Source of the DNA: Rossellomorea vietnamensis
GTDB lineage: Bacteria > Bacillota > Bacilli > Bacillales > Bacillaceae_B
Assembly: GCF_001305855.1 (NCBI RefSeq)
Contig: NZ_LIXZ01000002.1
Span: 227,797 to 291,796 of the forward strand
Length of the DNA: 64,000 bases
Direction of reading: 5' to 3'
The translations under genes were made by a program, and so were the position numbers. The notes beneath the pieces were generated by a model. It ran no database searches. It saw only the letters and a program-made list of their open reading frames with translations, and was not told the DNA's origin. Below, piece after piece: positions 35,501 through 43,324 of the stretch. The stretch's first letter is position 1; each line of letters opens with the position of its first letter.

Positions 35501-35610
35501 CGGTGCTGACGCTTGTTGTTGTTCCTGTGTTTTATGAATTGCTGTATTTCAGGAAGTCGATACGTCAACGTGCTCAGCAGTTGGAAGGTGAGGAGAAGGT
35601 TGCTCAGTAA
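32578..35610 (+). CDS. RND efflux transporter (SwrC/AcrB-like)
   Basis: 1010 residues. First membrane helix at 13-31, then an extracytoplasmic porter domain (LPMEFLPEADNPQVTV), helices 2-6 near 335-480 with the proton-relay GRLVDDSIVVVENIF, a second outer domain, and helices from about 840 on (LIGIVVTNAIVLIDRVKQ). This is the full HAE-type architecture; Bacillus SwrC exports surfactin and other amphiphiles. GGGGGG precedes the ATG. It is monocistronic without an adaptor (MFP) gene, as for SwrC. Expression may be set by the leader upstream. Confidence 0.9.
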   Translation: MQALTNWVFRNKAAMTLFIIITLLLGIISYFRLPMEFLPEADNPQVTVVTLGQGYDAGSMTTNITEPVEQAVTSISGKTSILSTTGEGYSQVTINFDSKSDMKEAKNKVEEAIKGIQLPEGVGQPQISQLNTSMIPISQVSVTFKDGLTKKNINLVNDEFKPLFENRDSLSQASIAGENSPRVQINLDHDKLEKLHIPVNAVMGVLQGQNVSASAGSTTIDGQKSTINVTDNLTSVDALKNLPVPLQVPNAPAVKLKDIATVEKVKAENTITRVNGKEALAFVLFKESDASAVTAGEDVKDTVDQINKDYDGVEATALFTTGDMVENSVNTMVREVALGALFATLVILLFLRKFKPTLITVVSIPLSLGITLFLLWLSGVTLNILTLGGVAVAVGRLVDDSIVVVENIFRRSQNEKLSKQNVLLATKEVSRAITSSTLITVAVFLPMGLVNGSLKAFLLPFGLTVTYSLLASLLVAVTVVPLLSLGMLKNTTLPKHNTPHRYVNVLRWSLNHKWVPILLAILVFGGSIALYVALPKAATSANDASFVAVTMEFPSDTPENTIKERTTEFEDTLSEFEGYDYLITQYGSSEENAEYGAVSDPDTAVYTVILEEGANAESFIKKVNETKKNEEGVTITASPSSIFGGSSNSSITYDVVGNDTNELLSTSKTIMDKIENVDGVKKVSSNQEKTSPVFTVNVNTEKANAQQTAMQIRSLLNPQPIGAINLDNETTPVFLDAGVDPKSKSDLNDLTIATNSGIQPLTEVASITEEEKPSTVLHKDGDLYVRITAEVKPEELSVISKNIGTEIKEIDLPKGVTLDTGGAAAQQADDFKDLGMTMLASIMIVYLIMVLTFKTLKAPLAILITLPLASIGAVLGLLIARVPADATALIGALMLIGIVVTNAIVLIDRVKQNEETMIIRDAILEACGTRLRPVVMTAIATICAMLPLLFGHTEDGSLVSKSLAVVVIGGLAGATVLTLVVVPVFYELLYFRKSIRQRAQQLEGEEKVAQ

Positions 35611-35633
35611 TTTTTAACCGAAAATAATAATAT

Positions 35634-35671
35634 AAAAGGTGCTTATCCTGTTTTGGATAAGCACCTTTTTT
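35634..35671 (+). terminator. Terminator after the RND gene
   Basis: A 15-bp stem (35634-35648 with about 35655-35669) and a T-run. Confidence 0.85.
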
Positions 35672-35709
35672 GGTGGGAGACCAACTCCTGCAGGTTTTGT
35701 ATCAGGTAC

Positions 35710-35780
35710 GAAGTAGGTTTGGGATCATTCAGCTGTTGATTATTTTCATATATTCAGCAGCTGAACCTAGAAACTACTTC
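35710..35780. repeat. 71-bp imperfect palindrome
   Basis: Outer arms GAAGTAG (35710-35716) and CTACTTC (35774-35780), inner arms TTCAGCTG and CAGCTGAA around an AT-rich centre; arms of about 30 bases align with small gaps. It lies between two terminators, outside any transcription unit. Confidence 0.5.
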
Positions 35781-35782
35781 AT

Positions 35783-35809
35783 AAAGAAAACCACACCCCT
35801 TAGATGTGG
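35783..35809 (-). terminator. Terminator after the 35824 VOC gene
   Basis: A 7-bp stem with one G-U pair (35791-35797 with 35803-35809); TTTTCTTT follows on the minus strand. Confidence 0.65.
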
Positions 35810-35823
35810 CCGACCCATCTATA

Positions 35824-36249
35824 CTATTTTGTCTTCGAAATCAAATACTTCTCCCTGAACGTCGGACTCAGTTCACTCCACACATCAAACTTATTGCCAT
35901 CCACATCATAAAAAACAAAATTCCTCCCTGAGTGACCTCTGACCTCAATCTCCCCTACCTTCATCCCACGGCTTATAAAATTCCCTCGCACATTTTCCAG
36001 AGCCTTTAACCCATCCACTTCAAATGTTAAAGAAAAACGTTCCTCACCATGGACATCTATAAAGTTGGCACTCTCGTTTTCTTTTGACTTAACAAGGAAG
36101 ATACTTTGGTTGGCAAGGTTCAGAATGGCTTTATCTTCATCTTTGTAGTTTAACTCTGCCTCCAAATTCGTTACATACCATTCCGATGAAAGTTCCACAT
36201 CAGCCACTGGAATATATGTCGTTCCGACCCTTAACAATTTTTCGTTCAT
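35824..36249 (-). CDS. VOC-superfamily protein
   Basis: 141 residues. Two beta-alpha-beta-beta-beta units are visible: YIPVADVELSSEWYVTNLEA to NQSIFLV, and ERFSLTFEVDGLKALENV to FVFYDVDGNKFDVWSEL. Glyoxalase/bleomycin-resistance-type fold; the ligand is unknown. AGGAGGGA precedes the ATG. Single-gene unit. Confidence 0.82.
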   Translation of the reverse strand: MNEKLLRVGTTYIPVADVELSSEWYVTNLEAELNYKDEDKAILNLANQSIFLVKSKENESANFIDVHGEERFSLTFEVDGLKALENVRGNFISRGMKVGEIEVRGHSGRNFVFYDVDGNKFDVWSELSPTFREKYLISKTK

Positions 36250-36483
36250 CGATAATCCCTCCTATTTTGATTTCCACTAGTCTTTGATTTTCCACTTTTC
36301 ATCTACTTATTTGACGTTCGTGATGTAAAAACCTTCCAACCCCTTCCTCTTTCGGAAAAGAAAATAGATTTCACACCCTACAGACTGGGGATCGAGATAA
36401 CTTTTTTGTAAGTAATTGGAGGATATCCACAATCCCCCTAGAATTTATGTATAGATGGTAATGAGAAAAGGGGAAGAGATGAA

Positions 36484-37434
36484 ATGTCTGATCAACTGAT
36501 TCCTGCTATTATTGCGTTTCTATTAGTCTCTGTTTTATCGCCGCTGTTCATAGCACTCCTACGGAAATTAAAGCTCCTGCAACCGATACGAAAAGAACTT
36601 CCTTCCAATCACCAAATCAAAAAAGGGACTCCGCTAATGTTTGGCATCATTCTCTTCATAGGTATTATCGTATCCTTGTTTTTTTCACCTACGCCCCTGA
36701 TGTATTTCCTGGCGATTACGTATATATTATTCAGCTTTATTGGTTTCCTCGATGATTTTTGGAAAGCGTCCCGGCAGGATCCCGGCGGTGTTTCAAGTCG
36801 AACGAAGCTTATTTTCCAATTTCTATTTACGGGTACCCTGCTATTCTACTTGATGAATGAGCAAGGTATAGATACGACCATTGGCATCTATCAAGATTTC
36901 TCTATTAATCTTCCAATGGCCTTATATCTCGTTGTGATCACCTTATTTGTGGTCGGCTCTGCCAATGCGATTAATTTTACAGACGGTTTGGACGGCCTTT
37001 TAGGAGTGGTCGCGATTCCGACCTATTTTTTCTTTTTTATGATTTCTGAAAGTAGTGAGGTGCAGCTTTTTTGTTTAGTCATGATCGGCTGTTTACTTGG
37101 CTTTCTCATTTATAATATCTTTCCTGCCCGGGCTTTTATGGGGGATACAGGGTCATTGGCGATAGGAGGCTCCCTTTCATTTCTTGCGGTTATTGAAAAA
37201 GTGGAGATTCTCATTCCCCTATTGTTCTTTATCTATTTTGCGGAACAGCTTTCGGTCATTCTGCAGGTTGCTTCATTTAAATCGAGAGGGAAACGCATCT
37301 TCAGGATGACTCCGATTCATTATCACTACGGCTTAAAATACGGATGGGGTGAAACGACCATTGTGACAGCCTTTGGGTTTGTTTCGTGGATTTGTACGTT
37401 TATCTGTTTTGCTTATTGGAAGTTTCTTCTCTAG
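36484..37434 (+). CDS. MraY-family glycosyl-phosphate transferase (paralogue)
   Basis: 316 residues with about ten membrane helices. Superfamily residues are present: D90-D91 in GFLDDFWK, N160/D166/D169 in NAINFTDGLDG, D220 in FMGDTGSLAIGG, and the MraY-type loop PIHYHYGLKYGWGE (H278, Y279, H280). MraY has PIHHH here, which points to MraY rather than WecA, with the middle His changed to Tyr. MraY attaches phospho-MurNAc-pentapeptide to undecaprenyl phosphate. The gene is far from any dcw cluster, so it is probably a second copy. GGGGAAGAG precedes the ATG; it is monocistronic. Confidence 0.82.
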   Translation: MSDQLIPAIIAFLLVSVLSPLFIALLRKLKLLQPIRKELPSNHQIKKGTPLMFGIILFIGIIVSLFFSPTPLMYFLAITYILFSFIGFLDDFWKASRQDPGGVSSRTKLIFQFLFTGTLLFYLMNEQGIDTTIGIYQDFSINLPMALYLVVITLFVVGSANAINFTDGLDGLLGVVAIPTYFFFFMISESSEVQLFCLVMIGCLLGFLIYNIFPARAFMGDTGSLAIGGSLSFLAVIEKVEILIPLLFFIYFAEQLSVILQVASFKSRGKRIFRMTPIHYHYGLKYGWGETTIVTAFGFVSWICTFICFAYWKFLL

Positions 37435-37444
37435 CCATATGATA

Positions 37445-37488
37445 AAAGGACAAAGGAGCTTCAGTAGTTTGAAGCTCCTTTGTCCTTT
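37445..37488. terminator. Bidirectional terminator after the MraY paralogue
   Basis: A 19-bp perfect stem (37445-37463 with 37470-37488) and a 6-base loop between convergent genes. Confidence 0.85.
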
Positions 37489-37501
37489 AGATTTATTCAC
37501 T

Positions 37502-38341
37502 TCAGACCAAATGAAAAGAGTCCTTCACCATTCCGCTGAATTTTTCTTTTTCCTCTATATGAGGGGAATGGTTACTATTTTCAAAGATATAAAAGGTTGA
37601 ATTGGGAACTAGATTGAAGATTTCCTCTGAATACACAAATGGGCATTGAGAGTCGTGTTTCCCGCAAAAAACGATTGTCGGGGTTTGTATGTTCGAAATG
37701 TCCTCTCTGATATCATACGTTGGCAGTTCGTTTGAAGCATAATACTCTAACCGTTTCTGCACCACTTTTCCACTGCTTGGCTTAGAAAAGTATTCATCAT
37801 ATCTGCCAGGGTCATTCAGGGACATTTTCGTCCATTCCCTGCGTGCCCGCTTCCGTTCTTCTTTGGTTGCATCATCGGATTGAAGGATGGAAAATACCTC
37901 TTTCAATCGGTCGTTATTCGGATTTTCATCGCAGTAAATACTTTCCTGATCATTCACATACTCATTGGTAGCTGAGGCCCCACCTACAATTAATCGGTTT
38001 AAAGAATCCGGATAATCAGCAGCATAAACCAGCCCCAACATTCCTCCTGTGGAATGGCCCGCAAAGTTCCAGCTGTCATATCCTAAAGCTGATCGGATCG
38101 CTTCCAGATCCTTGCTGGTTTCACTCATACTCAACTCGTCTTCATCTTGAATCTCAGTGCTATTCCCCGTTTCTTTCAAGTTGACAAGGTACACTTTATA
38201 GTCGTCCACAAATCGATCGGCAAAGTGATACCCGCGCTCGTTAAACTCGCTATATAGATGCGTCACACATAACGGTTCACCATTCCCTGCTTCAAAGATT
38301 TCAAAATCCCCTCGATCTGTTTGGACCATTTTTTTTGCCAC
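37502..38341 (-). CDS. Alpha/beta hydrolase (proline iminopeptidase-like)
   Basis: 279 residues from a GTG start with GGGGG upstream. Nucleophile elbow GHSTGG with Ser 97, acid in CGKHDSQCP, and His in NSNHSPHIEE. The lid region rich in charged residues (TKEERKRARREWTKMSLNDP) is like proline iminopeptidases and related amidases. Cytoplasmic. Convergent with the MraY paralogue and sharing its terminator. Confidence 0.82.
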   Translation of the reverse strand: MAKKMVQTDRGDFEIFEAGNGEPLCVTHLYSEFNERGYHFADRFVDDYKVYLVNLKETGNSTEIQDEDELSMSETSKDLEAIRSALGYDSWNFAGHSTGGMLGLVYAADYPDSLNRLIVGGASATNEYVNDQESIYCDENPNNDRLKEVFSILQSDDATKEERKRARREWTKMSLNDPGRYDEYFSKPSSGKVVQKRLEYYASNELPTYDIREDISNIQTPTIVFCGKHDSQCPFVYSEEIFNLVPNSTFYIFENSNHSPHIEEKEKFSGMVKDSFHLV

Positions 38342-38682
38342 ATACTTTTTCCCCCATTCTGTTTTGTCTGTATCATCATTTGGGATTAACTGGGTATTTT
38401 ATCTTGAACACTACTACCTATTAGACGGGAGCCAAAATGGAATAGTTTCAATTATTCTGTTAACTTCGCTTTTATTTTTATAGGATCTGGATAAATACAG
38501 ATCGTCATCTCCTCCAGAACCTTTACAACAGCTATTTGAGCCGACTCAGCAAGCGGTTTTTCTAGTATGATATACGTCTTAGGAAAGATAAAAGTTTCGA
38601 AAAATTAGGATGATTTTACAAAAGAGGGAGTGAATAAGTAACCGTCTGGAAATCATAAGCATCCCCGGAACGGAATGAATCT
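38342..38682 (-). other. 341-bp gap with a possible coding remnant
   Basis: The minus strand carries a 50-codon open frame (38604 to the stop at 38452) without a start codon. Its end, KPLAESAQIAVVKVLEE and MTICIYPDPIKIKAKLTE, looks protein-like, so it may be the tail of a lost gene. Nothing else is recognisable. Confidence 0.3.
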
Positions 38683-39087
38683 TTATTTCTTTAGGACAGC
38701 AAGAGCCTCAGCAGCCTTATGGGCAAAACTCAGTGGAGGTTCCACGGATTGAAAATGGATGTACATAATGTCAGGTTGGGTAAAGAGCCAATGATTGTGA
38801 AGAGCGCTGATAATTAATCCCTTTTGGATAAGCAGTTTCGAGAATTCGGGGATTTCTTCTTCCAACAAGACCACCTCCCCGAGATTCAATGCGTGTCCCT
38901 CTGTATCCAGTGCCTCAAATGAAAATCCTGCCTTCAGCTCCCCTCTGCTTGGTCTTCCTTGTATCGTTACATATAAATGTCGGTCGATTGATACGGAACA
39001 AACACCATTTTCCACCTTGGCTTTTCCCTGCAGAATTCTTCCGTACTCCGTGCACAATTCATGAAAATGGTTCATAAACCTATTCAC
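38683..39087 (-). CDS. DUF1259 domain protein
   Basis: 134 residues, about the size of one DUF1259 (LppY/LpqO) domain. The diagnostic segment is ISALHNHWLFTQPDIMYIHF then QSVEPPLSFA. The start is uncertain: GTG 39087 lies too near the AAAAGGG site, and ATG 39075 (MNHFHELC) may be used. No signal peptide, unlike many relatives. Function unknown; monocistronic. Confidence 0.78.
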   Translation of the reverse strand: MNRFMNHFHELCTEYGRILQGKAKVENGVCSVSIDRHLYVTIQGRPSRGELKAGFSFEALDTEGHALNLGEVVLLEEEIPEFSKLLIQKGLIISALHNHWLFTQPDIMYIHFQSVEPPLSFAHKAAEALAVLKK

Positions 39088-39275
39088 CCTTTTTATTTCA
39101 CTCTATTCTTAAAAAGATAGGAACATGCAATGTTTTGGGAAACGATGGGAGGAGAATGGATCTTTGAATTGAATGTAATATAGTAGAAGAAGGTGTTTTG
39201 TATGACACGTTTTAATACAGTCTTTCACTCTTCCGATAACATTTAACGTAAGTAAGTATAGAAGGAGGTAATAGA

Positions 39276-39632
39276 ATGAGTACACATATTGGAGTCACAT
39301 TTCAGGTTCGAGTCACAGATTATGAAGAAGGACTTAGTTGGTATAAAGAGCTATTCAATCGGGATCCTGACTTTATCCCTCATGAGGATTTTGCCGAGTG
39401 GGAGATTGTAAAAAATACGTGGCTGCAAGTGGCAAAAGGAGAGCCGGCAGTCGGGAATGGTCCGTTGCGTTTAGGAGTTCACGATATCTATTCTGAACGT
39501 GAGAGATTGATGAAATCATTGAATACGACAATAGAGGAAGTACAAACCAGGGAAGGTGTACCAGCTGCCTGGTGTACGTTTAGCGATCCGTATGGTAATT
39601 CAGTTGGGCTATTTGAGGAATTAGATGCATAA
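39276..39632 (+). CDS. VOC-superfamily protein
   Basis: 118 residues. GVTFQVRVTDYEEGLSWYKELF is the first VOC unit, and AAWCTFSDPYGNSVGLFEEL the last. GAAGGAGG precedes the ATG. It ends 26 bp from the convergent LysR gene. Ligand unknown. Confidence 0.83.
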   Translation: MSTHIGVTFQVRVTDYEEGLSWYKELFNRDPDFIPHEDFAEWEIVKNTWLQVAKGEPAVGNGPLRLGVHDIYSERERLMKSLNTTIEEVQTREGVPAAWCTFSDPYGNSVGLFEELDA

Positions 39633-39657
39633 CAATGGAGCGGGGAAGTTACCCGCT

Positions 39658-40554
39658 CTATCCTCTTCCCCATGACCCGGACCTCAACGTGTCCAAAAAA
39701 CGCCTTGCAGCTGGAGGCAGGGACTGTTCACTTTCCAGGCTTACTACAGCAATTTCCCTGTAGAGAGCCGGCATATCAACGGGTTCAAGCTTAACCAATG
39801 TTCCTTCTTCTAAGTAGGCAGAAGCCATTGATTCTGTAAGAAGTGCTGTGCCACTATAGTTAAGGACAAATTCCATTGCGGTTGCAGGCGGCAATTCGAT
39901 GGTGTCACTCCCGAATGACATATGGGTTCGTTGCCAATGCTTACTCTCCTCGCTCCAATCCGTCATGATGTATGGTTTGCTCGTTTCAAAAATGTCCTCT
40001 ACCCTATAACTCCCATCCTTCATCCCGCTTAAAGGCTGATCACGGCGGGCAACGAGAATCAGGGGTTCTCTTATACTATAAAGCTTTTTCAAATCTTTAT
40101 TAAAGTAGGGAGAAGTGATCATTCCCAGCTTGACGCTTCCTTCATAAAGCATGTCGATGATTTGTTGATTATGGCCGGTATGGATGGCTATCTGGATATC
40201 TGGAAATGAGGTGTACATTTCCTTCACAATCGAGGTGAAATGTCCGGATGTAAATGTCGGAAGGGTTCCGATCGTGATCTCCCCTCTTTTGCCTTCTTTG
40301 ATGGATAATGCCCTTTCTCGTCCTTTATGCAGCACATCAAGAGCCTGCCTGGCATAGGGAAGGAACCCTTTCCCCAAATCCGTCAGCTCCATCTGTTTTC
40401 CTGCCCTGACAAACAGATATCCCCCAACATCTTTCTCTAACTCTTTTATCCGCAAACTGACCGTAGGCTGCGATACATCCAAATGTCTCGAAGCCTTGCT
40501 GTATGAACCAAGCCTCGCCACAAGCTCAAATGCAATCAGCTGATTGATTTCCAT
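39658..40554 (-). CDS. LysR-family transcriptional regulator
   Basis: 298 residues. HTH at the N-terminus: ELVARLGSYSKASRHLDVSQ then PTVSLRIKELEKDVGGYLF; the periplasmic-binding-like effector domain starts near residue 90 (GEITIGTLPTFTSG). GGGGGAG precedes the ATG. It is divergent from the methyltransferase gene, with ACTATAA/TTATAGT boxes between, the standard layout for LysR control. Confidence 0.9.
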   Translation of the reverse strand: MEINQLIAFELVARLGSYSKASRHLDVSQPTVSLRIKELEKDVGGYLFVRAGKQMELTDLGKGFLPYARQALDVLHKGRERALSIKEGKRGEITIGTLPTFTSGHFTSIVKEMYTSFPDIQIAIHTGHNQQIIDMLYEGSVKLGMITSPYFNKDLKKLYSIREPLILVARRDQPLSGMKDGSYRVEDIFETSKPYIMTDWSEESKHWQRTHMSFGSDTIELPPATAMEFVLNYSGTALLTESMASAYLEEGTLVKLEPVDMPALYREIAVVSLESEQSLPPAARRFLDTLRSGSWGRG

Positions 40555-40568
40555 CCCGACTCCCCCTA

Positions 40569-40637
40569 ACTATAAAAATATTTTATAGTAACTATAAATA
40601 ATATAGGATTGTTTAATAGTTATAAGAAAATTATAGT
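40569..40637. promoter_or_regulatory. LysR operator boxes
   Basis: A perfect inverted repeat ACTATAAAA / TTTTATAGT (40569-40577 with 40581-40589) and more ACTATAA or TTATAGT half-sites at 40591-40597 and 40631-40637. The gap of 117 bp separates the divergent LysR and methyltransferase genes. Confidence 0.6.
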
Positions 40638-40671
40638 GGAAATACACAAAGAATAAAAGGAGGGCACATCA

Positions 40672-41307
40672 ATGAGTGTAAAAGCAAAATTCCAGAACCT
40701 CATGGACACCCAGTACAGCCGTCCCGCTGGAGTTCTTGGATGGTTCATCGGGGAGAAGATGATTCGTCAGCATAAACCTGAAACCCTATGGACCATTGAA
40801 CAACTCAAGCTTGAGGATAGTGAACAGGTCCTTGAGATTGGATGCGGGGCAGGATATGCGATGAAACAGATCGCTTCATTGAATGGAAGTCACAATGTCA
40901 CCGGATTGGATTTGTCAGAAACCCTTCTCCAATCAGCAGCTGTGCGAAACAAAAAAGCTATCAGACAAAAGCAGATGTCTCTAGTTCACGGAAGGGTTGA
41001 AGAAATGCCCTTCCCTGATGAAAAATTCACAGCCGTGTTCAGCATCCATTCTGTATACTTCTGGGAGGACCTGTTCAAATCGTTAAAAGAAATCGAGAGG
41101 GTGCTGACTCCTGGAGGAACCGTATTGATTACTCTTTGCGATGGCAAGGACGGAGAAGACTGGGATACAATCAAGAAAATGATCCGAAGTGAATTGCTCC
41201 CGATGATGGAACAATTGAAGTTTATGGATCTTCGCGTGTTGGAAGGGCCCGTGTCACGTGGGTATCATACTGTGGCAGTAGTTGGGGTTAAATCATCATC
41301 TCGATGA
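40672..41307 (+). CDS. SAM-dependent methyltransferase
   Basis: 211 residues. SAM motif I VLEIGCGAGYAM (about residues 53-64), GLDLSE as the acidic second strand, motif III near FSIHSVYFWED and post-motif VLTPGGTVLITL. Class I (methyltransferase 11-like) with an N-terminal helix. GGAGGG precedes the ATG. The divergent LysR protein is the likely regulator; substrate unknown. Confidence 0.85.
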   Translation: MSVKAKFQNLMDTQYSRPAGVLGWFIGEKMIRQHKPETLWTIEQLKLEDSEQVLEIGCGAGYAMKQIASLNGSHNVTGLDLSETLLQSAAVRNKKAIRQKQMSLVHGRVEEMPFPDEKFTAVFSIHSVYFWEDLFKSLKEIERVLTPGGTVLITLCDGKDGEDWDTIKKMIRSELLPMMEQLKFMDLRVLEGPVSRGYHTVAVVGVKSSSR

Positions 41308-41329
41308 CTTGATTTTCAGAAAAAGAATA

Positions 41330-41378
41330 CCATGGGGCGGGTACGTTGATTACAGCGTACCTGTCCCATGGCTTTTTT
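41330..41378. terminator. Terminator between methyltransferase and S9 peptidase genes
   Basis: A long stem starting CCATGGG (41330-41336 with 41365-41371) with inner pairing GTACG/CGTAC, then TTTTTT on the plus strand. Confidence 0.78.
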
Positions 41379-41405
41379 AGATAAATGGTTAATTCGGATC
41401 CGTCC

Positions 41406-43298
41406 CTAATCAACCAACCACCGTAAAAACCAACTCAAATTCTGCTCCATAATAGCCCGGTGTATCCCTGGTTTGTCAGAGCTGTATCCCATGCCTTCAA
41501 ATACGACTAATTCTGTCTCGACTCCCATATCCTTGAGTCCTTTATAGAGTTCATATGCATTGGGAATGGGGACTCTTGAATCCATTTCACCATGTTGGAT
41601 CAAAGTGGGAGTAGTGGCAGATTGGATATAGGTCATTGGTGAGGCTTTGGCATAGATCTCAGGGTCGTTCCACGGTGTATCTCCTACATGCATCCTGATA
41701 AAGGAAGGCAGATCGGTATTCACGTAATTCGTGACCCAGTTACTTATTCCGCCTCCAACTGAGGCAACCTTGAATCGATCACTATAGTTAGAGCAGAATG
41801 CTGAGATGAATCCACCCTGGCTCCAGCCCATCACACCGACTCGATCAATATCTGCAATCCCCCGGTTGACAAGTGCATCGACACCGGATATCACATCCTC
41901 GCAATCACCGATGCCCAGATTTCGATAGTTTGCCTTTAAGAAGTCATTCCCATATCCCGAACTTCCTCTGTAGTTTGGTTCCAAAACGATGAAGCCCTTT
42001 TCAATAAACGACTCAATTGGATATTTTTCATTGAAGCAGCTTGAGTGGATGGGGAAAGATGCCCAGTCCGGACCGCCATGGATGAAGACCAATAAAGGGT
42101 GTTTTTTATTCCAATCCACGTCTTTCGGGGTTGTTAGAACACCTTCTATTTCAAGGCCATCACTGCTGTTCCATGAGATGACCTCCCTATTACTTGTAAG
42201 TCTCCCTTCAAGCAGACCATTCTCATTGGTTATTTTTTCACCATCAGCATAGACTTCGAATGTTTCATTGGGTAAAGCCTTACGATAGGCCAGATGGTTT
42301 CCATCCCCTGTTATAGAGGCCTCCATGATGCAGCAATCCGCAGTTCCCCCCAATATGTTCAACTTCCCATCTTCACATAATAACCCGATCCGATAATTCG
42401 TTTTATCCTGCCACATCAGTAGAATCCCTTTAGCTGTCCAGCGTATGGGAACAACCGCATGGTCAAAATCTATCAATGGTTGAGTCCGCTCACCATTCGT
42501 AAGATCATAGATTTCTAGTGTACTGTCCATGATATTAGTTTTATAGTGATCCTTCTCACGTAAGCTTGCCGTGTAACAGATTTTCGTAGCATGATGAGAA
42601 AAGCATACGCTACCTCCCACTACCTTATCTCCACCCAGCTTCTGCAATTCCCCACTTGGGCAATCGAGTAGGTAGAGCTCTCCCCTCTGACCATCCTCTC
42701 CATCTGGGCTTGGCGTAGCCATGAAAATCACCTTTTCCCCATCGGAAGAAACATCGAATTCTTGGATGTGAAAATCCCTGCCGTCTGTCAGTTGATGCGG
42801 GACATGTTCAATTAAATCCATGTACCATAAACAGTGATTTCGATAATCCTTGCCTACATAGTGGAAATCTCCATACTTCTCCCTGCGTATCCTGATTTCC
42901 TTAGATTCCGGTGACGGTGCAACATAGTAAAATCCCTTGCTAGAAGGATGCCATTTGAATTGAATGATTCCTTCATTCTGATCCGTGACTTGAACCCTGC
43001 CATCTCCATCGAACGACTCCACAAAGATTTGATTTCCCGAGTTCCCTTCACCAGCTGAAAGATAGGCTAAACGGTTGGAATTCGGAGACCATAGTGGGGA
43101 TGTGCCCTCTGTGAATGGGGTGCATTCTCCCTTATTTTTTTCATAAATCACGATGGAATTCCTATATGTATTCTCTTCCCATTCAGCTATGTTTTTGACA
43201 TATGCAACGTGATGGCCATCCTCACTTATGTGTAAGTCTGATATGGCAGGTATGGAAAGAAGCTCTTTAATACTTAAATATGTATCACTCTTATTCAT
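41406..43298 (-). CDS. S9 family prolyl oligopeptidase / acylaminoacyl peptidase
   Basis: 630 residues. The N-terminal 370 residues form a TolB/DPP-type beta-propeller (LHISEDGHHVAYVKN, PLWSPNSNRLAYL). The C-terminal hydrolase domain has the triad S493 in GWSQGG, D573 in HGEMDSRVP and H613 in KPGIHRAIME, plus the oxyanion HGGPDW. No signal peptide, so it is a cytoplasmic peptidase acting on small peptides. GGGGAT precedes the ATG. It lies 26 bp downstream of the Eis-like gene, so the two may be cotranscribed. Confidence 0.87.
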   Translation of the reverse strand: MNKSDTYLSIKELLSIPAISDLHISEDGHHVAYVKNIAEWEENTYRNSIVIYEKNKGECTPFTEGTSPLWSPNSNRLAYLSAGEGNSGNQIFVESFDGDGRVQVTDQNEGIIQFKWHPSSKGFYYVAPSPESKEIRIRREKYGDFHYVGKDYRNHCLWYMDLIEHVPHQLTDGRDFHIQEFDVSSDGEKVIFMATPSPDGEDGQRGELYLLDCPSGELQKLGGDKVVGGSVCFSHHATKICYTASLREKDHYKTNIMDSTLEIYDLTNGERTQPLIDFDHAVVPIRWTAKGILLMWQDKTNYRIGLLCEDGKLNILGGTADCCIMEASITGDGNHLAYRKALPNETFEVYADGEKITNENGLLEGRLTSNREVISWNSSDGLEIEGVLTTPKDVDWNKKHPLLVFIHGGPDWASFPIHSSCFNEKYPIESFIEKGFIVLEPNYRGSSGYGNDFLKANYRNLGIGDCEDVISGVDALVNRGIADIDRVGVMGWSQGGFISAFCSNYSDRFKVASVGGGISNWVTNYVNTDLPSFIRMHVGDTPWNDPEIYAKASPMTYIQSATTPTLIQHGEMDSRVPIPNAYELYKGLKDMGVETELVVFEGMGYSSDKPGIHRAIMEQNLSWFLRWLVD

Positions 43299-43324
43299 TC
43301 AGATCCCCCTTCATCGTAATTTAC

